64,000 bases of DNA from Elmis aenea (Eukaryota > Arthropoda > Insecta > Coleoptera > Elmidae): assembly GCA_947652605.1 (NCBI GenBank), contig OX393579.1, forward strand, positions 49,854,970-49,918,969, given 5' to 3'. The notes beneath the pieces were generated by a model, which ran no database searches, was not told where the DNA came from, and was given only the letters and a program-made list of their open reading frames with translations. Positions 32,301 to 41,374 of the stretch are shown piece by piece. Every line of letters starts with the position of its first letter. Position 1 is the first letter of the stretch. Made by a program: the position numbers and the translations under genes.

Positions 32301-33852
32301 GTAAAAATTGGCGGAAGCGCTACACGTGGCGTAAAATTCTAAGTCGAAAATCTTAATACAAAAATGTTGTACCATGCTTGCTGTGTCTGCAAGAGGTCCT
32401 CAAAGTTTTGACATTTAGTCCTTTAATAAGCGTTATTATTTAATACTTGCAAATGAAAAAGCTGCAATTTGGAATAAAAATAAATTTTGAATAGTATTTT
32501 TTCCTAGATATTGTGTTCTTCCTTTTAAAAATTGGTGTTGAAAATATGTAAATCACTGATTTGAATGAAAATAATACATATGGCAACATTGTCATTAGAT
32601 GTCATCTCTGTTTTTCTCGTAATTATTTCTAATTTGAGTTTTACGATACCCAAAAGTTTGCAGCTATGTTTACGAACTGAAGGCTTTCAGTTCAAACAAA
32701 AATTGTAAATACCTAAGTAAAAATTGCTGGAAAAAAAATGTCCAAACGCAAATCACTGTATGCAATGTTGCCTTTTTTTTTCTTTAAATGGTTCCTGAGG
32801 CCATAGGAAGCATGGTACAACATTTTTGTATTAAAATTTTCGACAGAGTTTTACGAATAACATCGACACGTGTAGCGCTTCCGCCAATTTATACACACCC
32901 TGTATACAGTAATCTCCAATGAAGTTTTTTTTTTGTCGTGTGTCCCGGTTAGGCCTTGTGGAAATATGGACACCCTACAGATATGGCATATTTATTGTTT
33001 TTGGGGTCATAATAACATTGTACAGGGTGGCCTATTTTCGATGCCCATACAGCATACAGGGTATCTCGGTTATTATCAGAGATAGAAACAAACTAAGTAC
33101 GTAGTCTCTATTTCTTTTTTCGAGAGAAATTCATTGCCTTAAACAGATTTTTGATATCTTTTTTAATTTTCGAAATATAGCCAAAAACCGATTTATGGCA
33201 CTTTTCAAAAATGTAAAATATCTCGCTTAAACAAAAAGATACAGAAAAAGTTTAAGGACATTTTTTGGATGGTTTTCTGTCCTTAATAAGATGGCGATGT
33301 TCAATTTTTTTTATTATACAAATATTGACATATTACACCTAACTTTCTTATTTTAAATGGCAACCATAGTTGGCTTTGACTTAAATCGAAAGCTTACTTT
33401 TTGCGCTTTTCAGAAATATATTATTTGCTGATGGCAATAAATTCCTCTCAAAAAAAGAAATCGAGACTACGTACTTAGTTTTTTTTTTTACCTTTGATAA
33501 TAATGCAATTAATGCAAAAGTTACAAACATTTTTAAAATTTCATCACTATAGAAAATAACAATATAGTGTAGGTGCTCCTGAATATACATTTTATTTTTG
33601 TTTCCTCTTTGTTCATTTAAGCAAAAATGGACCATGATCCCGACAATGAAAGTAGAACGTAGTGGACCTGCAGTGGCCGCAGTCGACGGTTTATTATATG
33701 TAATAGGAGGATATCACACGCACGAACGACAATTCTATAGGGCACAAATCACTTTGTCTTCGGTGGAGTGTTACAATCCCCTCTCTAACAGTTGGTCCGA
33801 GTGTCCACCCCTACCGGAAAGTAGAGCCGAAGCAGGTGCCGTGGTGTTATGA
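23123..33852 (+). CDS. Ipp: Kelch-like protein, actin-binding protein IPP ortholog (complete, 7 exons)
   Basis: Exons 23123-23344, 23400-23683, 23822-24090, 24192-24432, 28732-29078, 29201-29418 and 33622-33852 join in phase and give 603 codons (human IPP is about 584). Domain order: N-terminal tail (~50 aa), BTB (NNLSLLRTNSTLCDVEI to MADMLELDD-like end), BACK (FAELHNCEKLKHEAVQY to ECNDSSLRVAL), then six Kelch blades with GG pairs: VIGG, VVGG, AMGG, MVGG, VVGG, VIGG. GGWVGGDIGGTIERYD, VEKYSFKK and the abrupt C-terminal EAGAVVL match IPP closely. BTB-BACK-Kelch proteins commonly act as Cullin-3 adaptors; IPP is reported to bind actin. It looks intact. Introns 4 and 6 (about 4 kb each) are filled with transposons. 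Confidence 0.93.
23345..23399 (+). other. Ipp: 55-nt minimal intron inside the BTB domain
   Basis: GTAAGG to TTTTTTTTCAG. Reading through gives a stop in the following exon sequence; splicing restores HIVK-AHRVVLAASSPYFNA, the conserved BTB sequence. Confidence 0.9.
23400..23683 (+). CDS. Ipp: Ipp exon 2 (BTB core)
   Basis: Encodes AHRVVLAASSPYFNAMFTGD through LIDFIYSGEISIDQNNVQEL and ISCSEYLLKEL. Ends with two bases of a codon (AG) at GTAAGA. Confidence 0.92.
23822..24090 (+). CDS. Ipp: Ipp exon 3 (BACK domain)
   Basis: Begins FAELHNCEKL after a TATAG acceptor, includes LPKDQIIKFLSSEYLLVDSE and VRWIMQDVLKRRQYVFE, and ends one base into a Gly codon at GTAAGT. Confidence 0.92.
24192..24432 (+). 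CDS. Ipp: Ipp exon 4 (end of BACK, Kelch blade 1)
   Basis: After TTTTTACAG: LLERAITECNDSSLRVALKS, then CAKKHIFVIGGSK and ISIERFDTFK. Ends with GG at GTGAGT. Confidence 0.92.
24869..25063. mobile_element. nested non-autonomous hAT, TSD GTTATGGC
   Basis: Starts CAGGGCCGATGATAGGGG and ends GACGCCTCTG. GTTATGGC is duplicated exactly at 24861-24868 and 25064-25071. GC-rich ends (GAGCCCCGGGCCCGGGAG) around an AT core. Confidence 0.88.
25518..25976. mobile_element. nested non-autonomous hAT, TSD GTTACAAT
   Basis: Ends CAGGGCTAGAAACCG and CGGTTTCATGCCCTG, with GTTACAAT at 25510-25517 and 25977-25984. The interior is dominated by repeated AACCGGTT motifs on both strands. It sits at the centre of the host palindrome. 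Confidence 0.9.
26210..27184. mobile_element. nested non-autonomous hAT with ACCGGTAA motifs, TSD GTCATAGC
   Basis: Ends TAGGGATTGTAATACCGG and TTTACAATCCCTA; GTCATAGC is duplicated at 26202-26209 and 27185-27192. Both subterminal regions are packed with ACCGGTAAA-type repeats, likely transposase binding sites. Its interior holds the small inverted repeat at 26923-27021. Confidence 0.9.
26923..27021. repeat. small inverted repeat inside the nested hAT
   Basis: TTTTCGGAGTTTATCCGCG near 26933 and its inverse CGCGGATAAACTCCGAAAA near 26990, around CGACGTTTCGGCAAGCTCTC. Probably a further nested mini-element. Confidence 0.6.
27485..28731. other. Ipp intron 4, 3' part
   Basis: AT-rich. ACCGGGTGAGGCATCACTTA at 28022 looks like an element end without partner. 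The short ORF at 28130-28330 has no recognisable domain. Nothing else is seen. Confidence 0.4.
28732..29078 (+). CDS. Ipp: Ipp exon 5 (Kelch blades 2-3)
   Basis: After TTTTTTAACAG: EWCKAPSMSLSR, RIYVVGGEHGS, YLYAMGGWVGGDIGGTIERY, PRFSMGVVSYE. Ends one base into a Gly codon at a weaker donor, GTAATA. Confidence 0.9.
29201..29418 (+). CDS. Ipp: Ipp exon 6 (Kelch blades 4-5)
   Basis: After TATGTCAG: LIYMVGGCTEYQRYLHDLLC, SQMGVAVLDDHLYVVGGNN, VEKYSFKK. Ends in phase 0 at GTATGT. Confidence 0.92.
29472..29582 (+). repeat. 34-bp tandem repeat, three copies, with an internal palindrome
   Basis: Unit starts at 29474, 29508, 29542 and (partial) 29576. Each holds the palindrome TTTGTTTAAACAAA. It lies 55 bp after Ipp exon 6, in intron 6. 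Copies are nearly identical, indicating recent expansion. Confidence 0.88.
29925..31095. mobile_element. palindromic TAGGGTGGACC MITE, ~1.17 kb
   Basis: Left TAGGGTGGACCAAATTCGAA and right (inverse) AGAATTTAGTACACCCTC with flanking TA. The arm text GTTAGCGAAAATCTGATATTG at ~29982 returns inverted at ~31025, and AATGGAAAGTCTAGTAGGCC at ~30235 returns inverted near 30765. It lies in Ipp intron 6. Confidence 0.75.
31098..31274. repeat. half copy of the 33023 MITE
   Basis: GACTTAAATCGAAAGCTTAC to AATAGGCCACCCTG. It matches in inverse the start of 33023-33515 and in direct orientation its second arm near 33378-33500. Confidence 0.7.
31275..32012. other. Ipp intron 6, middle, nothing recognised
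   Basis: AT-rich DNA without coding signal or element ends. Confidence 0.4.
32021..32977. mobile_element. non-autonomous hAT, TSD CAGATATG, with a nested MITE
   Basis: Ends TAGGGTGTCCATACGTCCCG and (inverse) ATATGGACACCCTA. CAGATATG is duplicated at 32013-32020 and 32978-32985. GTCCCGG is repeated four times near the left end. Much of its length is the palindromic MITE at 32293-32902. The open frame at 31990-32304 is not a gene. Confidence 0.88.
32293..32902. mobile_element. palindromic CAGGGTGTGTAAAAATTGG MITE
   Basis: 610 bp between TA dinucleotides. CAGGGTGTGTAAAAATTGGC / GGAAGCGCTACACGTGG at the left are mirrored at the right (CCACGTGTAGCG-like text, ending ATACACACCCTG). AAAAATGTTGTACCATGCTT also pairs with its inverse near 32812. 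Inserted into the hAT at 32021. Confidence 0.85.
33023..33515. mobile_element. palindromic CAGGGTGGCC MITE, right end truncated
   Basis: CAGGGTGGCCTATTTTCGAT at the left; the left arm (AGATAGAAACAAACTAAGTA) is mirrored near 33455-33510. The terminal CACCCTG at the right is missing. It lies 100 bp before Ipp exon 7. Confidence 0.7.
33622..33852 (+). CDS. Ipp: Ipp exon 7 (Kelch blade 6, stop)
   Basis: After TTCATTTAAG: QKWTMIPTMKVERSGPAVAA, LLYVIGGYHTHERQF, VECYNPLSNSWSECPPLP and EAGAVVL, then TGA with a second TGA next to it. The C-terminus matches the family end, so nothing is truncated. Confidence 0.92.
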   Translation, partial: QKWTMIPTMKVERSGPAVAAVDGLLYVIGGYHTHERQFYRAQITLSSVECYNPLSNSWSECPPLPESRAEAGAVVL

Positions 33853-34360
33853 TGAAAAGTATAGCGAATTAACGTGAAAAGTTGCATGCATGTTCGTTTT
33901 CTTTGTTGTATTTTCAATATTTGTCCATTGAATTTAACTTGACGGGTAATTTTTCGTTGAAATCAGAGTTCGTTGGCATTTTTGTAAAAAATTATTAGGG
34001 CTATGTAATCTACTACAACGCTTTTTACATTTTTAACGCCCTTTACGTATTTATTGCTTTGGCAAATTGTACAAAATCATTTCACCCGCATTAAATTTTG
34101 GCAAGCATGTGATCTCTTTGTAACACTTAATTTTTTATTTAGGGATGTTGAAGCTTTATAGGCAATCTATGTGCATTATCGTTGGCATCCATGAAAAAAC
34201 AAAATTATTTTATACGTGAACACAGATTGTTTTTGTTTTTTAGTCAAATTTTTAAAACTCGTTTTTAATGTTTAATATTGTTTTGTTGTGGATGCATAGA
34301 TCTATCTCAAATAATATGTGATTGTGGATAATAAAAAGTGCTTGTTATTGATTTGCAAAA
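33853..34360 (+). other. Ipp: Ipp 3' untranslated region
   Basis: Free of transposon ends. AATAAA at 34330-34335 (within GGATAATAAAAAGTGC) is the likely polyadenylation signal, about 480 nt after the stop. Confidence 0.55.
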
Positions 34361-34413
34361 CGAGTATGGTTGTACAAAGGCACGACGTGAAATAATTTAG
34401 CAATTACAATATA

Positions 34414-34620
34414 CAGGGTGGTCCAAACAAAAACGAAATTTTTTGTTTTGTGCAACTGTTTTATTTATACTATCAAGGAATTTACAGATGTAAAAAAATT
34501 CGATAATTTTAATTTTAAAGGTAACAGTCTTAAACACCTTGATATCTGGAATGTGAGTGAAGTTAGCAACGAATAGACTCATGGCCAACTTTATTCATAT
34601 TTCGCTTTATACGAGGGCTG
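34414..34620 (+). repeat. CAGGGTGGTCC element fragment
   Basis: Begins CAGGGTGGTCCAAACAAAAA after TA; no inverse end follows, and it abuts the next palindrome at 34623. Confidence 0.5.
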
Positions 34621-34622
34621 TA

Positions 34623-35685
34623 CAGGGTGGTCCACTTTTTAGTAGCAGGACTTTAACAGTCGACAGAGAAAGTTATTTTAAAGCGAATATTCCATATCAA
34701 CATGGGTCCAAAAACGCTCCATTTTAAAGATACAGGGTGTTGAAATTGTCGAAAAAATAACGATAATGTTTAACCGTTTCTCAACCAGTAGACATATTTA
34801 AACCAAATTTGGTATACAGCACCACCTTACAGGTTACCACAATCGGTGAAAATTTCAAGTACCACAAGCAACCAGTGGCAGAGTTGTGGGGATTCAGTTT
34901 CAATAAATTTTATAAAAAACTAGTACGGCCCTGTTTAAAATCAAACTCGAACTTGTTTTAGGGTAGAGCATTTTATTCTAAACAAAAAGTGTCTCCTGAG
35001 TTTTCTTCGTATCTGCCACCGTTTGGCGCGAAATTTGGTTTGTTTTACCATTTTCGCGAAAAATTTGCTCCCAGGTTCGATCTAAAAATATAGCTAATAT
35101 TCGTAATAAAGAAATAATTACCGATTTTTGCAGTTTTTAATAACAGAACATACTAATAATGAATAAAAGTTACGATTAATGAGCATTTACTCTGCAAGTT
35201 GCAATTTTCTGCTTTTCGCGATATTTTTAGATCGAACGGGAGCAAATTTTTCGCGAAAATGGTAAAATAAATCAAATTTCGCGCCAAACGGTGGTAGATA
35301 CGAAGAAAAGTTAAGAGACACTTTTTGTTTAAAATAAAATGTTCTACCCAAAAACAAGTTCGAGTTTGATTTTAAACAGGACCGTACTAGTTTTTTATAA
35401 AATTTATTGAAACAACCCCCACAACTCCGCCACTGGTTGCTTGTGGGACTTGAAATTTTCACCGATTGTGGTAACCTGTAAGGTGGTGCTGTATACCAAA
35501 TTTGGTTTAAATATATCTACTGGTTGAGAAACGGTTAAAAATGATCGATATTTTTTCGAAAATTTCAACTCCCTGTATCTTTGAAATGAAGCGTTTTTGG
35601 TCCCATGTTGTTATGGAATATTCGCTTTAAAATAAGTTTTTCTATCAACTATTTAAGTCCTGCTACTAAAAAGTGGACCACCCTG
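34623..35685. mobile_element. near-perfect 1.06-kb palindromic MITE
   Basis: CAGGGTGGTCCACTTTTTAG at the left and its inverse at the right, with TA on both sides (34621-34622, 35686-35687). Arms of about 500 nt pair with few mismatches (for example GTAGCAGGACTTTAACAG / TTAAGTCCTGCTACTA, and GCAACCAGTGGC / GCCACTGGTTGC). A truncated copy is at 60686-61318. Confidence 0.88.
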
Positions 35686-35731
35686 TATAAGTAAGGTCCT
35701 TTTGGCAATATTTTTTTAAATCACTTAGTCA

Positions 35732-36233
35732 CAGGGTTACAAGAAGTCCCGGATTTCACGGGACTGTTCTGTTTTGTCGTTATTTGTCCCGCGTCCTGCA
35801 TTTAAATTAAATGCCGCGCACACCCAACTTAATCGGTTATTGATGCGAAACAGCAATTTTTGATATTTTTTGACGATAAGAACATATCCTCCAAGTTTTA
35901 TGCAATAATATGGTGTTTTGATACAGGGTAGTAGCAAGAGTTACCAGATTTACAAAATTCCGTCGCGGGACATAGCGACAAAAAAAAAAGCTCGTAGCCA
36001 CAGGGTTTCGACATATTATGCTTAATGAGTAGCCACCCTGTATTGAAACACCATATTATTGCGTAAAACTTGGAGAAGATGTTCGTATCGTCTGAAAATA
36101 TCAAAAATATGCTGTATCGCATCAATAATTGATAAAGTTGGGTGTGCGGGACATTTAATTAAAATGCGGGACGTGGGACAAATAATGACAAAGCGGGACA
36201 GTCCCGCGAAATCCGGGACGTCTGGTAACCCTG
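35732..36233. mobile_element. palindromic GTCCCGG-rich hAT-like element with nested 107-bp insertion
   Basis: CAGGGTTACAAGAAGTCCCG at the left and the inverse (CGGGACGTCTGGTAACCCTG) at the right. Arms pair through CACCCAACTTAATCGG and AGTTGGGTGTGC. At the centre, 35934-36040 begins CAGGGTAGTAGC, ends CCACCCTG and is flanked by TA, so it is a second element. No 8-bp duplication is visible around the outer one. Confidence 0.65.
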
Positions 36234-37230
36234 AGTAGTAGCATAATATGTCAAAATCTTGTGACTACGAGCTTTTTTTTGGTCGCTATGTCCCGCGACG
36301 GAATTTTTTAAACCTGGTCAACCTGACGGTACAGATATACCTCCTCTCTTTTTAATGCGACGATTGGACCATAGACAGCTAATGTACATCGGATTAGACA
36401 ACGTGGGAAGCGCGTTTAATGTTCACGTACTTTTTGACAGTTAAAAAATATGACATTTGATGTTGATGATATACGATTTGTAAAAACTACAATAAATACA
36501 TAAAATTCTGTGCTACGGTTTGTACTAATTCGCAAATTCACCTCAGTATTGTTAAATATCGGTGTCTGCACGCGTTATTTGCAAAAATCACGTTTTTTAA
36601 CAACCTCAACAATTTTCATGCAGAGGTAATCCTAGTTTTATTTGATTTTCTATGTTTGCTGCCAACTGTCAAAAGTACACCTTAGAAAGAGAGGAACATA
36701 TTTTCATTTCATTCTATCGGCTTCAGTCGCCACTCATTGTGTAGATAGGGAATGCGCAATATAAGAATTTCTACATAAATATGCTCACATCAGACAGATT
36801 ATTATTGAACTATTTGAAGTTGAGTCTTAAATTATACATTTCAAGCCGTTTTCGATTTTTTAGCCTCAAGGCGGCAGCGAAAAAGCACCGGACCACAATG
36901 CGTTAAAACAAAAAATAAGCAAATATTTTATTTTGTAGATTCTGTTCAGTGATTTTTAAGTAATACTTTAATTTTTAATTAAAGTTGAAGCTGAATAAAA
37001 TTTCGTGTTTATTTGAACTACACTGTATATGTTTTGGTGCTGTTAATTAAAAAATATTTGTTTTGTAATATATTTTATGTATTATTGGCTACATGAATAA
37101 TGAGTTTAAGATATATTTTAACAGTCAAGGTTTTCAAATGTTGCTGTAGTATTTAGCCAATAGAACGGTGTTTTGTGCTTTGGAAAATTTTTTCGATTTT
37201 TGTTTATCATTTTTTTACACGTGTACTCCC
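36234..37230. other. intergenic DNA between Ipp and the hairpin
   Basis: 36236-36330 is a diverged inverted copy of the centre of the previous element (GACTACGAGC, TCGCTATGTCCCGCGACGGA). The rest to 37230 shows no repeat family or gene. Confidence 0.45.
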
Positions 37231-37493
37231 TAATTGAAGACCTTGGTGCAAGAAGGGGATATGTGCAAAAATGTAAAAAAAAAAAACTTGTACAGAAATG
37301 GGTTTTAAAATATGCGCTTTTCATATGGTGCAAATGTGGGATAAGTAGGGCTTATAGAAATTATTTTTCTCAGCCCTACTTATCCCACATTTGCACCATA
37401 TGAAAAGCGCATATTTTAAAACCCATTTCTGTACAAGTCTTATTTTTTTACATTTTTGCACATATCCCCTTCTTGCACTAAGGTCTTCAATTA
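37231..37493. repeat. 263-bp near-perfect hairpin
   Basis: Left arm TAATTGAAGACCTTGGTGCA onward and right arm ending TAAGGTCTTCAATTA; about 120 nt of each arm pair with only a few mismatches, including GCAAATGTGGGATAAGTAGG and its inverse, around a ~25-nt loop (near 37350-37373). High arm identity suggests recent origin or gene conversion. It may be a foldback MITE or a hairpin-RNA source. Confidence 0.88.
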
Positions 37494-38043
37494 TGTACTA
37501 TTAATAACAATCTTTTTAGCTTATTGTATGTTTGTATGTATAAATTAAACGAAATTTAAGTTAATAATTTTTAAACAATATACACACATTTGATTAACGA
37601 TTTACCAATTTAAATTTAATTAGGGAGTTCTACTGTGCTTGATTTTATAGTATTCCAAACAATGTTATTTATTTTTTTATTGATTTTACTCTATCACAGA
37701 TAATTTATGTATTATTTACCATGTTTTATTAAATTTATTTTGTTTTAAGGTATTAAATAGCAATGTGATGTTTGTATGACAGTATTTTATTATTTGTAAC
37801 AGTTTTTTATAATTGTTTCCAGGAATATATATATTTTTTTATACTTTAGTGAATCACAAGCTTTGCTTAACATTTATGTTTTAAGGCCATATTAATTGTT
37901 ATTCCATATAGTATATTGTGATGTTCATTTAACAACCAAAGATTCGTACCAAAAATAAATTTATTATCTCATCTAGAGTTTTATTTAGTGTTGTAAGCAC
38001 AACAAATCTTAACTAACTGTTTCTTAATATGTTTTCAGGTTTT
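37494..38043. other. AT-rich intergenic DNA, nothing recognised
   Basis: Very AT-rich with T-runs; no ORF, repeat or element end. Confidence 0.45.
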
Positions 38044-38054
38044 TTTGCGCTCAT

Positions 38055-38090
38055 GCAGTGGCGGATTACGTTGCTTGGGGACCTTGGGTG
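38055..38090 (+). mobile_element. solo hAT end (CAGTGGCGGATTACG)
   Basis: CAGTGGCGGATTACGTTGC followed by TTGGGGACCTTGGG is a hAT terminus similar to that of the 40322 element. No partner end or duplication was found. Confidence 0.4.
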
Positions 38091-38269
38091 TTAAATTAAA
38101 AAAAATTAGACAAATATTACTTTTTTCTTGTTATGAAAATGGCAAGAATCTCTCCTTTTTAGTTTTGTTGTTTTGTTGTCGTGGCAACGACATAAACTAC
38201 AATGACCGGGTGGTTGTCCATAATGCAATTTTACAAATTTGGTAAAGAATTTAAAAGTAAAATACCATG

Positions 38270-38770
38270 TGTTATACATCAATGAATCCGTTAAAAAAAA
38301 AGTCTATACACTTGGATTGCAGTTAAAAATGTTAAGAGCTATAAAAAAATGTTTTAGGTCGGTTTTAGACAAACAAAAGAAATTTTTGCATTGCTTGTAG
38401 TATCTTTAATATTTTCTGAAAATATGACTACCATTGCAAAACTTGAATTTTTGTAAAATGAAAATGCAAGAGTATACCCTTGAAATGTTTAAAAAAATGT
38501 TGAAGAGCTGTAAAAAGTTATTTCAGGCCTTTTTTGAACAAACTTAAGCTGGAAAAGCATTGCTTATTTGTATGGTTCTTAAGATTTTTAGAAAACATGG
38601 TGACCAGTGCAAAACTTTAAATTTCTGTCAACAAAAATGCAAGGTTATTATACACTTGTAACGTTTTTGAAAACTTTGAAGTGCTGTTTTAGGCCTTTTT
38701 GAGCAAACTATAGCCGAAAATGCATTATTTAGGGTGACTTAAAAATTTGAAGATAATATGGAGATAATTG
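38270..38770 (+). repeat. degenerate tandem repeat, period ~165 bp, three units
   Basis: Units around 38329, 38497 and 38658 share AATGTT-AAGAGCT-TAAAAA, then TTTTAGGCC-TTTTT-GA-CAAAC, a GCATTGCTT/GCATTATTT step and TGCAAAACTT. Divergence is high, so it is an old array. Confidence 0.6.
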
Positions 38771-39544
38771 CAAAATTTCCCCCAAAGACCAGCCAAAATA
38801 TTGTAAATTTAAGAAAATTGCATAAAATTCTGTACACACGTTTTATTAAAAACATTTTAATAATTTTTCAACCAACTGAGGGTGAATAATTGTTATTTAA
38901 AAAACAGTGGAGGGTATGAGAAAAGATGTAAGTTGTTTTTAATTTTTGAAATTACCGCGTGTTTTGTAATGCTGAACTTTTCTCAATTTGTGTTTTGAAT
39001 TTTCATTTGTTGAAAGAATATTCAAGTTTATGAGTTTATTTTACACTGAAAGACGTTATTAACGCTAAAATTTAAGTTTTTAAAACCATTTAAGATCAGC
39101 TGTTATGGTTGAATGAATGTAAACATGCTTCAAATACGGACATCAAATGTACACTACATTGTTGATAAGTTAGAAGGAGATAGATCTGCTATCGTACGTC
39201 GTGTACTTATATCTAGTCCAGAAATGCAAGGCGCTGTTTGTTTCTTTTTAACACGTTGGTTGTAACAGTCGCATATGTCGTAGAGTTCTTGCCACCTCCT
39301 TTATGTGCTCCTGGTACAAAGTATAAGTAGAAAATGTCACTAATAGAGGTCGCAGTGTACACGATTTTAGAATTTTTAATGTATAGCACATAAATTTCGT
39401 TTCGACTGTTACAGAATACGGTAAGCAGATCCATGCTGTACATTGTACAAAAGTTATTGAAGCAAAAAAAAACTATGAAACTTAAGAAATGAAAAGTTTA
39501 ACTAAGTTGTATGTTACAAACTATAAAACAACAACATAAACCAA
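38771..39544. other. intergenic DNA, no gene seen
   Basis: AT-rich. 39180-39440 is somewhat GC-richer and borders the hAT relic, but no domain could be read. Confidence 0.4.
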
Positions 39545-40075
39545 AATCTATATTTATTTATTCTACCTGTTATAAATATTTTTCTGCAAAATATTTTTTT
39601 AAATAACTCATTGTTAGTTGAACTTCTTTTAAAAATTCCTCACAATTAGCTGCAATATTAGGTTTTACAGTTAACATTGCTTTAATGTATCAATATTTAG
39701 CTGGGTTTTCTCTTATGCCCATAATTTGTTTATTAATGAAAAAATCCTTTTAGTGGTGGCCTTTGTTCCTGGTAAGCAGAAAACAAATTCAACATGTTAT
39801 TTGAAAAAACTCCAGAATTAAAATGACCAAATATTTCAACCCATCCAATATAAGTGGGAGTCTTTTTCTCGTTCCAATTTAATATCTTTTCACCATTAAC
39901 ATAATTTTTTAAATATGATACTTCATCTAATAAATTGTTTTCTTCTATTGCTTGATTTGGAAAACGAGAAAGAATTTTTTCATAAGATTTTTCTACATCA
40001 TACCAAGTTATGGGCTTGCTGTATGTATACTGTACACTTTTTGATGCTGTACATGAAATGAAAATACTGTACAGT
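39545..40075 (-). pseudogene. hAT transposase C-terminal (dimerisation) remnant
   Basis: Minus-strand text reads SKPITWYDVEKSYEKILSRF upstream. After a frame change comes LPGTKATTKRIFSLINKLW, a stop, then LNIDTLKAMLTVKPNIAANC and EEFLKEVQL. The PGT-A-ER-FS-IN-LW pattern is the hAT C-terminal dimerisation segment. Stops and frame changes show it is dead. It lies next to but outside the 40322-44707 element. Confidence 0.7.
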
Positions 40076-40553
40076 ACGGCACACTGCTGTACGTCTGATC
40101 ACCTTATTATAGAATTATAGGAGTACTCAGTAGTGAGCTATGAAATTTTTAACAAAGGGCTCGCTCATAGTTAAATAAAAACAAAAAAATAATGTCAATT
40201 ATATGTTGGAAAAAATGGCATTTTAAATTCAAACGTGAATAATCGAGTGATTGTACATAATTCAAAAAATTCTATTGTGCGATGGGTTATTCTAAATTTA
40301 ATCGTCATTGCTTGATAGGCACAGTAGCGGACTGGGAAATTCAACCGGCCCGGGAAAAACCTGCTAGACCGGCCCCCAAAAAAATAATGACCCAAAAAAA
40401 TTTAATTTTTAAAGGTTGTCATATTTAGATAATAATAAAATTATTTCTAAAAAAATTCCATGTTCAGTCTCATTATGCTCTAATGAAAGTGAATTAGCAG
40501 ATAGATTCCTGTGAGCCCGAAAAGCTAAACCCCTTTTTCCAATTAGTTTTACA

Positions 40554-41187
40554 TTATAATTCTTTCCAATACTTGCTTGCGTTCAAGAGCATTTTTTTTT
40601 GACAGCTACCTTCATTTGAGAATATTAAACCATAAATATCTTTACTTTTAAGTTTAAGCATATGCCTATAAACACAATTTTCATGGATCTTATTATTTTC
40701 ATGTTCTTTAACACTTTGTAGAGTATGCTTCCAGTCTTTCATTCCATCATTTACAAACGAACATTCGTTCTTATCACTGTATGCCAAGCACACGGAACAA
40801 AATAGAGATTCTTTTTCTAAACAATATGATAATCATCGTCTGCTTATTTTATCATCTCTGTAAAATATAACATTTGGCTTAAATGGCCAATAAGTTATAT
40901 CACCAATAGTTGGCTGACAAGGATGTTTGTTAAAAAAATACTCAAAATTTTGACTTGTTGGTTTTGTGAAACAACTAGCTGATAAGCATTTAAAATATTT
41001 GTTACTTGGTAAGTTAGACTTGAACATGAAGACTTTGCGTTGATAATCGACGTTTCAATTTTGTCCGTTTCAATGGGGCAGATTAGATTGTCATCTTTTG
41101 TCGAATATGATGAATGCTATTCTTGATCAATGATTTTTCAACATCAGGTGCACTAACTTTAGAAGCTAAAGCAAACAAATCACTTAA
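40554..41187 (-). pseudogene. hAT transposase N-terminal remnant (TTF-type zinc finger)
   Basis: From about 41187 the minus strand reads LFALASKVSAPDVEKSLIKN. It then continues to FEYFFNKHPCQPTIGDITYW, PFKPNVIFYRDDK and CLAYSDKNECSFVNDGMKDW. Frames are broken between pieces. The first segment is repeated on the far side of the array at 44603-44650. Confidence 0.7.
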
Positions 41188-41374
41188 CTTAAATTTTTTT
41201 TAGCAACTTCGTGAAGTACTTTTAGCCTTTTCTCTCTCTCTTTATGAGCACCTTTTATTTTTTTCCAGTTTTCCTTGATTAAAAACTATAACAAACTTTG
41301 ATTTTTTCCCTACACAATCTCATAGCCAACGCGATCACAAGTATGACAAGTATCACAAGTATGACCTTTTGAAA

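Noticed and set aside
31990..32304. 104-codon plus-strand frame with VGCPYVPVFPDL text
   Set aside because: It lies in the GTCCCGG-rich end of a non-autonomous hAT with an exact TSD.
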